A model generated the notes under the pieces. It was not told the origin of the DNA. It ran no database searches and worked only from the letters and a program-made list of their open reading frames with translations. Below, piece after piece: positions 1 to 7,687 of a DNA stretch of 46,620 bases. The position numbers and the translations under genes were made by a program. The first letter of the stretch is position 1. Each line of letters starts with the position of its first letter. This DNA comes from CAIMZW01 sp037135095 (GTDB lineage: Bacteria; Actinomycetota; Actinomycetes; Nanopelagicales; Nanopelagicaceae). The stretch lies in contig JBAXKZ010000008.1 of assembly GCA_037135095.1 (NCBI GenBank), forward strand, positions 1 to 46,620, given 5' to 3'.

Positions 1-866
1 GAATTAAGCAGCACCCGGGTCTGGTTGCAATCGCTAGCCATTTGTACCAAGAGTTCATCGAGACTTTCGAATTTCAAGGTATCGCGCAGGCGGTACAGAA
101 TTTCCAATTTGGCCTCTTGATCATAAAGATCGAGATCGGTCTCATCTAAAGCATAGGCTTCGACTTGGCGACCTCGAATTCCAGGAAAAGTTGGGTTCGT
201 GCCGATCGAAATTGCAGCGGGCCAACGGACTCCGCCCACAGTCAGCCAGCCGGCATATACGCCATCGGCAGGAATCGTGGCATAGGAGGCAAGGCCAATA
301 TTGGCTGTTGGATAGCCGATTTCGCGACCACGCTTTTCGCCATGGACAACTGGACCGCAGACATAATGCGGCCGAGTCAACAAATCCGCGGCTCGCTCTA
401 CATCGCCATCCATAACCAAATTTCTAATTCTTGTGGAAGAGACAGGAACACCGCGATTTTCTTCTAACTTTATTGCCGTGACATCAAAACCTTGTTTATG
501 GTTTCGCAAATACTCCACATTGCCAGCTGCTTTATGACCAAAAGTGAAATTCTCCCCGACGACAATGTGTGTGGCTTGCAATTGTTCTACCAGAACTTCT
601 TCAATAAATTGATCTGGAGACAGTGCGGCAAACTCTTTAGTAAATTCAATTACAACTACTTCATCAGCGCCGTGGTGCTTCAATAGCGCAACGCGATCTT
701 CGAGTGAGACCAATTGTGAGGGTGTGCGTTCTGGAGCGAAGACTGAAGTGGGATGCGGATAAAAAGTGAGCGCTACAACTTTCCCAAATAGCTTTCCCAA
801 CTTGAGCAACTCTTGATGGCCAGCATGAACGCCGTCAAAGATACCTATCGCTACCGCTCGATTCAT
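1..866 (-). CDS. ribF: Bifunctional riboflavin kinase / FAD synthetase, C-terminus cut by the window edge
   Basis: RibF phosphorylates riboflavin to FMN and adenylates FMN to FAD in the cytoplasm. About 288 codons are visible from ATG at 866; the last residues lie beyond position 1. The N-terminal FAD-synthetase part starts MNRAVAIGIFDGVHAGHQ, with the nucleotidyltransferase HxGH-like motif. It is followed by a VGENFTFGHKAAG segment and VPVSSTRIR. The flavokinase part begins near residue 165 and shows GREIGYPTANI and IGTNPTF. An in-frame TGA lies four codons before the ATG, so no longer N-terminus is possible; this version lacks the 15-20 leading residues of many actinobacterial homologues. 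It lies 7 bp after truB and is probably the last gene of the infB-rbfA-truB-ribF run. Family assignment is secure. Confidence 0.93.
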   Translation of the reverse strand, partial: MNRAVAIGIFDGVHAGHQELLKLGKLFGKVVALTFYPHPTSVFAPERTPSQLVSLEDRVALLKHHGADEVVVIEFTKEFAALSPDQFIEEVLVEQLQATHIVVGENFTFGHKAAGNVEYLRNHKQGFDVTAIKLEENRGVPVSSTRIRNLVMDGDVERAADLLTRPHYVCGPVVHGEKRGREIGYPTANIGLASYATIPADGVYAGWLTVGGVRWPAAISIGTNPTFPGIRGRQVEAYALDETDLDLYDQEAKLEILYRLRDTLKFESLDELLVQMASDCNQTRVLLN

Positions 867-873
867 CGGGTCA

Positions 874-1746
874 TCATTTCACAGCTACCAGGATGGGCGC
901 AGCCAAACTTTGATCCGAGATAATTTTGTTCTCCAATAGGGCGACAAACTCGCCATCAGGCCCTAAAGCGGCCACGATTCCTGCGACTTCATTCGGGGAC
1001 AAATAACGACCAAAGGAGATTTCCGATAGTTCGTCAAAATCCACGGAACGGGTGGGCAGAATTCGCGAAATGCCAGTCGCTACAGGGAATAGTTCAGCCT
1101 CCGCCATCGGAGCACACTCGCTCAGCGAAAATGGCGAAACTAAGTTTCGGCGCAACTGCGTTAAGTGACCGCCGACTCCGAGCCGTTGCCCCAAATCCCG
1201 AGCGATCGCTCGAATATAAGTGCCGGCAGAGCAGGTAACAGAAATATCGATCTCGATCGCTGAAGTGGTTCGTCGGATGGCATGAATATCAATGGCAGTG
1301 ATTGTTACTTCCCGCTCTGGAAGATCAACAACTTCGCCTTCGCGCACTCGCTGATGGGCGCTCTTGCCATCGATCTTTATCGCCGAGACCGAACTAGGGC
1401 GTTGGAAGATCGTGCCAACAAAAGAATCAAGAACAATCGCGATTTGCTCATCAGTTATGCCGGCAATTTCTTCGGGAGCGGCCTGCGAGGTTACATCGCC
1501 CTCTTTGTCGTCAGTGTGAGTACTGCGACCTAATTCAATTGTTGCTTCGTAACCTTTGAGACCATCAGTTACATACTGGAGCAGCCGTGTTGCGCTGCCA
1601 ACGCCAAGAACCAATACCCCAGTCGCCATGGGATCTAAAGTCCCCGCATGACCGACTCGTTTGGTACCGAAGCGCTTTCGCATTTTGGCAACAACATCAT
1701 GGCTGGTCATTCCACTGGCTTTATCAATCAGCAGAAAACCATTCAT
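874..1746 (-). CDS. truB: tRNA pseudouridine-55 synthase
   Basis: TruB isomerises U55 to pseudouridine in the T-loop of tRNAs. The protein has 290 residues from ATG 1746. It begins MNGFLLIDKASGMTSHDVV and carries the catalytic motif GHAGTLDPMATGVL with nucleophile Asp38. YIRAIARDLG near residue 180 is the second conserved motif, and a C-terminal PUA-like region follows. The reading frame stays open upstream to 1833, but that extension overlaps rbfA and has no TruB character, so the start at 1746 is preferred. It lies 13 bp after rbfA and 7 bp before ribF, consistent with one transcript. Confidence 0.95.
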   Translation of the reverse strand: MNGFLLIDKASGMTSHDVVAKMRKRFGTKRVGHAGTLDPMATGVLVLGVGSATRLLQYVTDGLKGYEATIELGRSTHTDDKEGDVTSQAAPEEIAGITDEQIAIVLDSFVGTIFQRPSSVSAIKIDGKSAHQRVREGEVVDLPEREVTITAIDIHAIRRTTSAIEIDISVTCSAGTYIRAIARDLGQRLGVGGHLTQLRRNLVSPFSLSECAPMAEAELFPVATGISRILPTRSVDFDELSEISFGRYLSPNEVAGIVAALGPDGEFVALLENKIISDQSLAAPILVAVK

Positions 1747-1759
1747 AAAAGCTAAATAT

Positions 1760-2176
1760 CTACTCTTGTGTTTTGTAAGGATCGGCCTCGCCAGAAGGTT
1801 TGGCGTGCTCTCGCAGCTTTGCCAACTCTTCATCAGCCTTTCGTACTGCAGACATTAGTTCGTTCATGGCACTGGCAGACTCTTGAAGGCCATCAGCGAA
1901 AAATTCTAGGGTTGGCGTTATGCGAAGGCCCAGGGCTTTACCAACCTCGGAACGAAGCAATCCCTTAGCGGAATTAAGAGCAATAGCAGTACCGGTATGT
2001 GCGGCTTCATCGCCAAGTACGGTGTAAAAGATTGAGGCTTGTTGTAAGTCACCTGTGATGCGCACATCGGTAATGGTGACAAACCCTAGGCGCGGATCTT
2101 TAACCCGCGACTCTAGAGTCTGTGCGACCACCTCTTTAATGCGATCGGCAACTTTCAGTGCTCGATTTGAAGCCAT
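1760..2176 (-). CDS. rbfA: 30S ribosome-binding factor A
   Basis: RbfA is a KH-type factor that binds the 30S subunit during late maturation of the 16S rRNA 5' end. The 138-residue product begins MASNRALKVADRIKEVV and contains KDPRLGFVTITDVRITGDLQQASIFYTV, which is the family core. A charged tail (residues ~118-138) is typical. The start ATG lies 3 bp after the infB stop, which suggests translational coupling with infB. The infB-rbfA-truB order matches the widely conserved operon. Confidence 0.95.
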   Translation of the reverse strand: MASNRALKVADRIKEVVAQTLESRVKDPRLGFVTITDVRITGDLQQASIFYTVLGDEAAHTGTAIALNSAKGLLRSEVGKALGLRITPTLEFFADGLQESASAMNELMSAVRKADEELAKLREHAKPSGEADPYKTQE

Positions 2177-2179
2177 GGT

Positions 2180-4903
2180 TTATGCGCGCTTCTTTTCGCG
2201 GATCTCGAAGGTTTGGATGGTATCCCCAACCTGAAGTTCCTTGTAAGAACCAAGTCCGATACCGCACTCGTAACCATCACGAACTTCCGTGGCATCATCC
2301 TTGAAACGACGAAGTGATTCGATTGAAAGATTTTCTGCAACTACGACGCCATTTCGCAAAGTGCGAGCTTTGGCATTTCGTCGAATAAATCCATCTTGAA
2401 CCAAACAACCGGCAATATTTCCGAACTTGCTGGAGCGGAAGATGTCGCGAACTTCGGCGCTGCCGAGTACAACTTCTTCGTACTCTGGCTTGAGCAGGCC
2501 TTTGAGTGAAGCTTCGATCTCTTCGATTGCTTGATAGATGACGGTGTAGAAACGAATTTCCACGCCTTCAACATCAGCGAAGATCGCAGTTTGTGGCTCT
2601 GGCTTAACGTTGTAACCAATGATTACCGCGGTTGATGCCGAGGCCAGGGTTACATCGTTCTTTGTGATGGCACCAACGCCACGGTGAATAACGCGAAGAT
2701 CAACTTCGTCGCCGACATCGAGAAGCAACAGAGCATCTTCGAGCGCCTCAACCGAACCAGAAACATCACCCTTGAGGATGAGGTTAAGGGTGCTGATCTT
2801 GGATTGCTCCATGAAGTCTTCGAGTGAGACCTTCTTGCGAGTCTTGGCAAGCATCGCATTTCGCATGGCAAGCTGACGCTTTTCTGCGATCTGACGGGCA
2901 GTTCGATCATCTTCAGCAACGATGAAGGTATCGCCAGCACCAGGAACGGAAGTAAACCCAAGAACCTGTACTGGACGAGAAGGTCCGGCTTCAAGAACGG
3001 CATCGCCATTCTCGTCCAACATTGCACGAACGCGGCCATAAGCCCCGCCAGCAACGATGGCATCTCCGACCTTCAAAGTTCCGCGTTGAACCAAGACGGT
3101 GGCAACTGGGCCACGACCCTTATCCAAGTTGGCTTCGATAGCAACACCACGAGCGGCATCATCGGCAACTGCGCGAAGATCGAGAGCAGCATCTGCAGTT
3201 AGCAAAATGCTGTCAATAAGGGCATCAATGCCTTCGCCTGATTTAGCCGATACGTTAATGAACATTGTGGTTCCGCCGTATTCCTCGGCAACCAAGTTGT
3301 ATTCAGTGAGTTGTTGGCGAACCTTGTCTGGGTTAGCGCCTTCTTTATCAACCTTGTTAACAGCAACAACAATTGGAACGTCGGCTGCCTGCGCATGGTT
3401 AAGAGCTTCAATGGTCTGAGGCATAACACCATCATCAGCGGCAACCACCAAGACTGCGATATCGGTGACCTTGGCACCACGAGCACGCATAGCGGTGAAA
3501 GCTTCGTGACCTGGTGTATCAATAAAGGTAATTGCTCGTGAAAGACCATCGTGCATGTGGTGAATTTGGTAAGCACCGATGTGCTGAGTAATTCCACCGG
3601 CTTCGGACTTTACGACCTCGGTTGAACGAATTGCATCCAACAAACGAGTCTTACCGTGATCGACGTGACCCATGACTGTAACGATCGGCGAGCGTACGAC
3701 GAGATCTTCTTCGTCGATATCTTCGAGCTCTTGCTCCAAGTTAATGTCGAACTCTTCAAGAAGTTCGCGATCTTCATCTTCTGGGCTAACAACTTGAATT
3801 ACATATCCCAGTTCCGAGCCAAGAAGCATGAAGGTATCTTCATCAACTGATTGAGTAGCAGTGACCATTTCACCTAAGTGAAAGAGCGCTGAAACTAACG
3901 CGGCTGGATCGCCATTGATCTTCTCGGCAAAGTCCATAAGTGAGGAACCACGTCGCAAGCGAATTGCGGTCTTGCCATCACCATGAGGAATAACTGCACC
4001 ACCCAAAGATGGCGCTGCCATATTGTCGAACTCTTCACGCAACGCTTTCTTGCTCTTGTGCGCTTTGCGATTCTTGCCGCCGGACTTTCCAAATGCGCCA
4101 GCAGTTCCGCCACGTTGATGACGACCGCCGCCCTTATTTGGACCACCGAAACTTGGTTGTGCTGGTGTTGCTGATGGCGTGCGATATGGCGAACCAGCAC
4201 CTGGACCGCCAGGACGGGCACCTGGTGCTCCAGTTCCGGCACCTGGTGGCCGAGAACCTGGAGGTCTTGCGGCAAATCCAGGACGCACTGCACCTGGACG
4301 CGCACCCGACATTGGTGGCCGAGCGCCGCCCGGACCTGCTGGACGTTCACCTGGTCGAATTGGACGTGCCGGTGGCCGAGGAATTGCCCCAGCCCCGGTA
4401 TTAAATGGATTGTTGCCCGCGCGCGGTGGCCGTGGCATTGGAACGTTGCCAGGTGTCGCATTGCCAGAGAAGGCGTTGTTGCCTGGTCGTGGCGCATGCG
4501 GTGCAGCTGGTGCAGCTGGTGCCGTTGCAGCTGGTGCCGCTGGAGCCGCTGGCGCAGCTGGTGGAAATGGCACCGATGCAGCTGGTGCAACCGGAGCAGA
4601 AGGCATGGCAGATTGTGGAATCGTGCCGGGCGCTAACTGTGCCAAGGCAGCTTGAATCTCATCAGCGGTGGGCGCTACCGGTTTTGCCGCAACCTTCTTT
4701 GCCGCCGCCTTCTTAACAGGTTTGGGGGCATCTTCGGCCGGTTTAATATCTGGAAACTTCTCCATCAACTTGCGCACGACTGGTGCTTCAACAGTTGAAG
4801 AGGCTGATTTTACAAACTCGCCGACTTCTTGCAGTTTGGCGAGGAGATCCTTACTAGGGATTCCTAATTCTTTTGCTAATTCGTGAACGCGGACCTTTGC
4901 CAC
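2180..4903 (-). CDS. infB: Translation initiation factor IF-2
   Basis: IF-2 is the GTPase that delivers fMet-tRNA to the 30S subunit and promotes subunit joining. The product has 907 residues. Residues 1-52 form the IF2_N motif (MAKVRVHELAKELGIPSKDLL). Residues about 60-290 are a low-complexity Pro/Ala/Gly/Arg-rich linker, as in actinobacterial IF-2. The G domain starts near 405, with G1 GHVDHGKT at 412-419, then DTPGHEAF, NKVDK and SAKSGEGID. The C-terminal beta-barrel domains follow. The start codon is GTG (4901-4903) with a GGAAGG Shine-Dalgarno 6 nt upstream. The 141 bp before it contain two hairpins and a possible micro-ORF, listed separately. The linker's GC-rich sequence gives long antisense reading frames on the plus strand that are not genes. 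Confidence 0.97.
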   Translation of the reverse strand: MAKVRVHELAKELGIPSKDLLAKLQEVGEFVKSASSTVEAPVVRKLMEKFPDIKPAEDAPKPVKKAAAKKVAAKPVAPTADEIQAALAQLAPGTIPQSAMPSAPVAPAASVPFPPAAPAAPAAPAATAPAAPAAPHAPRPGNNAFSGNATPGNVPMPRPPRAGNNPFNTGAGAIPRPPARPIRPGERPAGPGGARPPMSGARPGAVRPGFAARPPGSRPPGAGTGAPGARPGGPGAGSPYRTPSATPAQPSFGGPNKGGGRHQRGGTAGAFGKSGGKNRKAHKSKKALREEFDNMAAPSLGGAVIPHGDGKTAIRLRRGSSLMDFAEKINGDPAALVSALFHLGEMVTATQSVDEDTFMLLGSELGYVIQVVSPEDEDRELLEEFDINLEQELEDIDEEDLVVRSPIVTVMGHVDHGKTRLLDAIRSTEVVKSEAGGITQHIGAYQIHHMHDGLSRAITFIDTPGHEAFTAMRARGAKVTDIAVLVVAADDGVMPQTIEALNHAQAADVPIVVAVNKVDKEGANPDKVRQQLTEYNLVAEEYGGTTMFINVSAKSGEGIDALIDSILLTADAALDLRAVADDAARGVAIEANLDKGRGPVATVLVQRGTLKVGDAIVAGGAYGRVRAMLDENGDAVLEAGPSRPVQVLGFTSVPGAGDTFIVAEDDRTARQIAEKRQLAMRNAMLAKTRKKVSLEDFMEQSKISTLNLILKGDVSGSVEALEDALLLLDVGDEVDLRVIHRGVGAITKNDVTLASASTAVIIGYNVKPEPQTAIFADVEGVEIRFYTVIYQAIEEIEASLKGLLKPEYEEVVLGSAEVRDIFRSSKFGNIAGCLVQDGFIRRNAKARTLRNGVVVAENLSIESLRRFKDDATEVRDGYECGIGLGSYKELQVGDTIQTFEIREKKRA

Positions 4904-4958
4904 AGTTACCTTCCTGTCATGGCCCCACGTTTTATTGGAGCCTAAATGTCATGCCTTC

Positions 4959-4981
4959 TCATGAGCGCTGAGTGCTCATGA
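4959..4981 (-). promoter_or_regulatory. Perfect 8-bp hairpin in the infB leader
   Basis: An 8-bp perfect inverted repeat (TCATGAGC / GCTCATGA) flanks a 7-nt spacer about 56 nt before the infB start. No T-run follows on the minus strand, so it does not look like an intrinsic terminator. Its arms contain the TGA stop of the preceding micro-ORF. Role unknown; an RNA structure acting on infB expression or a processing site are possibilities. Confidence 0.5.
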
Positions 4982-5005
4982 TTGTGAGATTGCCTTAAGG
5001 GACAT
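4976..5005 (-). CDS. Putative 9-residue leader peptide upstream of infB
   Basis: ATG at 5005 opens a 9-codon frame encoding MSLKAISQS and ending in TGA at 4976-4978. A near-ideal Shine-Dalgarno (AAAGGAG, 5011-5017) sits 5 nt before the ATG, stronger than the one in front of infB itself. The stop codon lies within the 3' (plus-strand) arm of the hairpin at 4959-4981, so a ribosome terminating here would disrupt that structure. No homologue is known to me. It could be a regulatory uORF or a chance match. Confidence 0.35.
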   Translation of the reverse strand: MSLKAISQS

Positions 5006-5022
5006 TGCTACTCCTTTGAGAA

Positions 5023-5040
5023 ATCAGACGGGCGCCTGAT
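5023..5040 (-). promoter_or_regulatory. Short hairpin directly after ylxR
   Basis: ATCAG and CTGAT arms, extended by a wobble and a C-G pair, enclose a GC-rich loop 5 nt after the ylxR stop codon. The downstream minus-strand sequence is TTCTC rather than a T-run, so termination here would be weak at best. It may separate ylxR from infB expression or protect an RNA end. Confidence 0.3.
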
Positions 5041-5044
5041 CTTG

Positions 5045-5290
5045 TTACTGCTGTTCTAAAAAATCTTCGAGCTGCTCAGTGGAGAGCGGTTCAGTAGAGC
5101 GAAGTGCTCGACCAAAAGCGCCACGTTCCTTGGCAACATCGAAACATTTCCGATGTAACCAAGCACCTCTGCCAGGTTGCAGATTTAGCGGGTCAGGGAT
5201 TACCTGATCGCCATCTTTAACCACTCGAAGTAGTTCCGTCCAGTTTTCGCGTTTTCGACAAACGATGCAGCTTCGAATCGGAGTTGCCAT
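5045..5290 (-). CDS. ylxR: YlxR-family (DUF448) RNA-binding protein
   Basis: YlxR is a small basic protein encoded between nusA and infB in many bacteria. It is thought to bind RNA and, in some species, to act on RNase P or transcription. The product begins MATPIRSCIVCRKRENWTELLRVV, containing the signature RSCIVCRKR, and includes GRGAWLH. There are two adjacent ATG codons (5293 and 5290). The GAGG Shine-Dalgarno is 3 nt from the first and 6 nt from the second, so the second is preferred, giving 81 residues. It lies 68 bp after nusA. Confidence 0.9.
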   Translation of the reverse strand: MATPIRSCIVCRKRENWTELLRVVKDGDQVIPDPLNLQPGRGAWLHRKCFDVAKERGAFGRALRSTEPLSTEQLEDFLEQQ

Positions 5291-5358
5291 CATCGTCCTC
5301 GCCTCAACTTAACTCCCCTACCTTACCTTCTTGCGGGTGGGAAGCGTAATTAGGCGAG

Positions 5359-6396
5359 CTAGATGGGCTCGGCTTGAGCCTCATCTAGCTCGGAAACTGG
5401 CAAAACTGGCTTGGGTTTTTCGATCCGCTCCACTGGGTTGTCGGGATGGATATCGATCCGAGCGCCAGTCAAACGAGCAGCTAGGCGGGCATTTTGGCCA
5501 TCTTTGCCGATTGCCAAGGAGAGTTGATAGTCCGGGACTACAACCTTGATCGACCTGGTCTCCATATCTACGACCTCGGCAGAAGTGACCTTCGCCGGGG
5601 CTAGAGCATTGGCAACATAGGTGGCGATATCGTCGGAGTAATCGACGATGTCGATCTTCTCGCCATTTAGTTCATCCATTACGGCTCGAGCTCTGGCACC
5701 CATTGGACCGATTAAGGCGCCTTTTGGACTGACGCCGGCTCGGTGAGTGCGAACTGAAATCTTGCTGCGGTGGCCAGCCTCGCGGGCGATTCCTACGATT
5801 TCAACGATTCGCTCTTTAACTTCTGGGACTTCTAGCGCAAAGAGCGTTTTAACTAAGGCGGGGTGAGTTCTGGAGAGCGTAACTTCTGGACCCTTAAGGC
5901 CTTGCTTCACTTCAACCACAAAACACTTAATCCGTTGGCCGTGGACATAAGTTTCAGTTGGAACTTGCTCGTTTGGCGGAATCTTTCCTTCGACTCGACC
6001 TAAATGAACGTAAACAATTTTTGGATCCCGGCCTTGTTGGATCACGCCAGAAATAACCTCGCCAACTGAAGCGGTGAATTCCCCAACGATGTCGGCATCC
6101 TTGGCTTCTCGCATCTTCTCTTTGATAACTTTGCGAGCGGTGGAAGTGGCGATTCGGCTGAAGCCTTCAGGGCTATCAATTGCAGTATCAATTCGATCCC
6201 CATCGGGACCTAGAACGGGATAATAAATAACGATCTCACCAGTTTGTCGGTTCAAGACCGCACGACCACCTGGATGAGCTTCAGGGAGTTCGGCATAAGC
6301 GGCGGCCACGCCATTTTCAATGGCATTAATTAGTTTCTCAAGCGGCATCTCTCGTTCAACAGTAAGCGCAATCAGTGCTTTGATATCGACATTCAT
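5359..6396 (-). CDS. nusA: Transcription termination/antitermination factor NusA
   Basis: NusA binds RNA polymerase and nascent RNA, modulating pausing, termination and rRNA antitermination. The 345-residue protein has an N-terminal polymerase-binding domain (MNVDIKALIALTVEREMPLEK), then an S1 domain around residues 130-200 (ASVGEVISGVIQQG). Two KH domains follow (ISVRTHRAGVSPKGALIGPMG and LSLAIGKDGQNARLAARLTG). It has the short actinobacterial form without the C-terminal acidic repeats. Its ATG overlaps the rimP stop by 4 bp (ATGA), so the two are translationally coupled. Confidence 0.96.
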   Translation of the reverse strand: MNVDIKALIALTVEREMPLEKLINAIENGVAAAYAELPEAHPGGRAVLNRQTGEIVIYYPVLGPDGDRIDTAIDSPEGFSRIATSTARKVIKEKMREAKDADIVGEFTASVGEVISGVIQQGRDPKIVYVHLGRVEGKIPPNEQVPTETYVHGQRIKCFVVEVKQGLKGPEVTLSRTHPALVKTLFALEVPEVKERIVEIVGIAREAGHRSKISVRTHRAGVSPKGALIGPMGARARAVMDELNGEKIDIVDYSDDIATYVANALAPAKVTSAEVVDMETRSIKVVVPDYQLSLAIGKDGQNARLAARLTGARIDIHPDNPVERIEKPKPVLPVSELDEAQAEPI

Positions 6397-6896
6397 TCGT
6401 CGTCACCTTCGGAGGAAGCGTCTGCGGTTAACGATTTAAATTCAACCTCAATGGTGGCCCGCTTTATAAGAGCCAATTCAATAATTTTTCCATCAATCGT
6501 GACTGAATCATCGGCGCTCTCGCCGATTCGCCCTTTAGCTGCCGAGCCATCGATCAAAACTATGTTGATCAAACGACCCTTATTTTTGCGCCAATGGCGT
6601 GGTTGAGTCAGCGGTCGATCTACGCCAGGAGAGGTAACTTCGAGGGTAAATGGCTGATCTCCAAGTGCAGGCAGCGCCTCAACAACTTCGGAGACGGCAC
6701 GCGAAACCACTGTGACTTGATCTAAATTCAAATGGGAGTCACTGTCCACAATCACAGTGAGGATCCGGCTTTTACCAGCCGGGGTAATGGTTACTTCTTC
6801 GAGATAGCAATCCGCGGCGGTTATTGCCGGCGTAATTGCTGCTGAAATTTCAGCGATTAATTCTTGGTTATTTAGTTTTGCAGAATCAGTTGCCAT
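6393..6896 (-). CDS. rimP: Ribosome maturation factor RimP
   Basis: RimP assists 30S subunit assembly. The 167-residue product shows the family core: YLEEVTITPAGKSRILTVIVDSD, VTVVSRAVSEVVEAL and LEVTSPGVDRPLTQPRHWRKN. The acidic C-terminus (SSEGDDE) is common in actinobacteria. It overlaps nusA by 4 bp downstream and lies 20 bp after the permease gene. The rimP-nusA-ylxR-infB order is the classical operon. Confidence 0.95.
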   Translation of the reverse strand: MATDSAKLNNQELIAEISAAITPAITAADCYLEEVTITPAGKSRILTVIVDSDSHLNLDQVTVVSRAVSEVVEALPALGDQPFTLEVTSPGVDRPLTQPRHWRKNKGRLINIVLIDGSAAKGRIGESADDSVTIDGKIIELALIKRATIEVEFKSLTADASSEGDDE

Positions 6897-6916
6897 GCGT
6901 TCTTTACTCTCTCTCG

Positions 6917-7687
6917 CTATTTAGTTGTGAGCCAATCATAACCCACTTTTGCGATGAGCAAAGTTGTCACCAGAAGAAAGACTTTTCGGACCAGTGGCGA
7001 CCCGCCTCGGATCGCAAGCCTGGATCCGATTAGTGCGCCGCTCACGTTGGCGATAGCCAAAAGCAACCCCAACCGCCACCAGATGTGGCCGGTGAATTGA
7101 AAGGAGAGAATCGCACCAAAGTTCGTGGCGATATTTACCAATTTAGCGGTGGCGGATGCCTTTAAAAATGCGTAACCAATAACACCGACCAAGAGAAAGA
7201 CGAGAAAGGTGCCAGTCCCCGGACCAAAGATGCCATCGTAAAAACCAATGCATAGCCCGAATATCGAAACTAATAAAAGGCGTTGGCGCTTGGTGAACTT
7301 CAGCGCTTCATCCATTCCTAAATCCGGTTTCTTCCAAGTGTAAAAGGCAACAGCGATCAAGAGGAGAACAATGATCGGACGAAAGAACTCTTTCGGAAAA
7401 CTAGCCGCAAGTCGGGCGCCAGTGACCGAACCAATAAAAGCTGGAATTGCCATTGATACCGTTAAATGTAAATCCGGTCGCACGCGCCGAAAATAGGCAA
7501 TGGCCGATGAGCTAGTGCCAAAGATTGCCGGTACTTTATTTGTACCCAAAATCATTGGGATAGGTTTATCTGAAATTCCAATTAGCAACGCCGGCAGTTG
7601 AATCAGGCCACCTCCGCCAACCATGGCGTCGACAAAGCCCGCAAATCCCGCCGCCAGCGCCAGGAAGATCGCGGTTGAGAGCGACAT
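6917..7687 (-). CDS. TauE/SafE-family membrane permease
   Basis: Members of this family export sulfite, sulfoacetate or related anions, or are predicted permeases of unknown substrate. The 256-residue protein is almost entirely hydrophobic, with about seven or eight membrane segments. It carries the two family repeat motifs: FVDAMVGGGGLIQLPALLIG near residue 18, and GFYDGIFGPGTGTFLVFLLV near residue 148. Its ATG shares one base with the proS stop (TAATG), so it is co-translated with proS. There is no sulfur-metabolism gene nearby to name the substrate. Confidence 0.85.
   Translation of the reverse strand: MSLSTAIFLALAAGFAGFVDAMVGGGGLIQLPALLIGISDKPIPMILGTNKVPAIFGTSSSAIAYFRRVRPDLHLTVSMAIPAFIGSVTGARLAASFPKEFFRPIIVLLLIAVAFYTWKKPDLGMDEALKFTKRQRLLLVSIFGLCIGFYDGIFGPGTGTFLVFLLVGVIGYAFLKASATAKLVNIATNFGAILSFQFTGHIWWRLGLLLAIANVSGALIGSRLAIRGGSPLVRKVFLLVTTLLIAKVGYDWLTTK

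Noticed and set aside
3895..4590. His/Gln-rich minus-strand frame of 231 codons
   Set aside because: It is an out-of-frame shadow of the same repeat-rich infB region.
4179..4655. Long plus-strand reading frame rich in Gly, Ala and Pro
   Set aside because: It is the antisense shadow of the low-complexity linker of infB, with no ribosome site or family motif.
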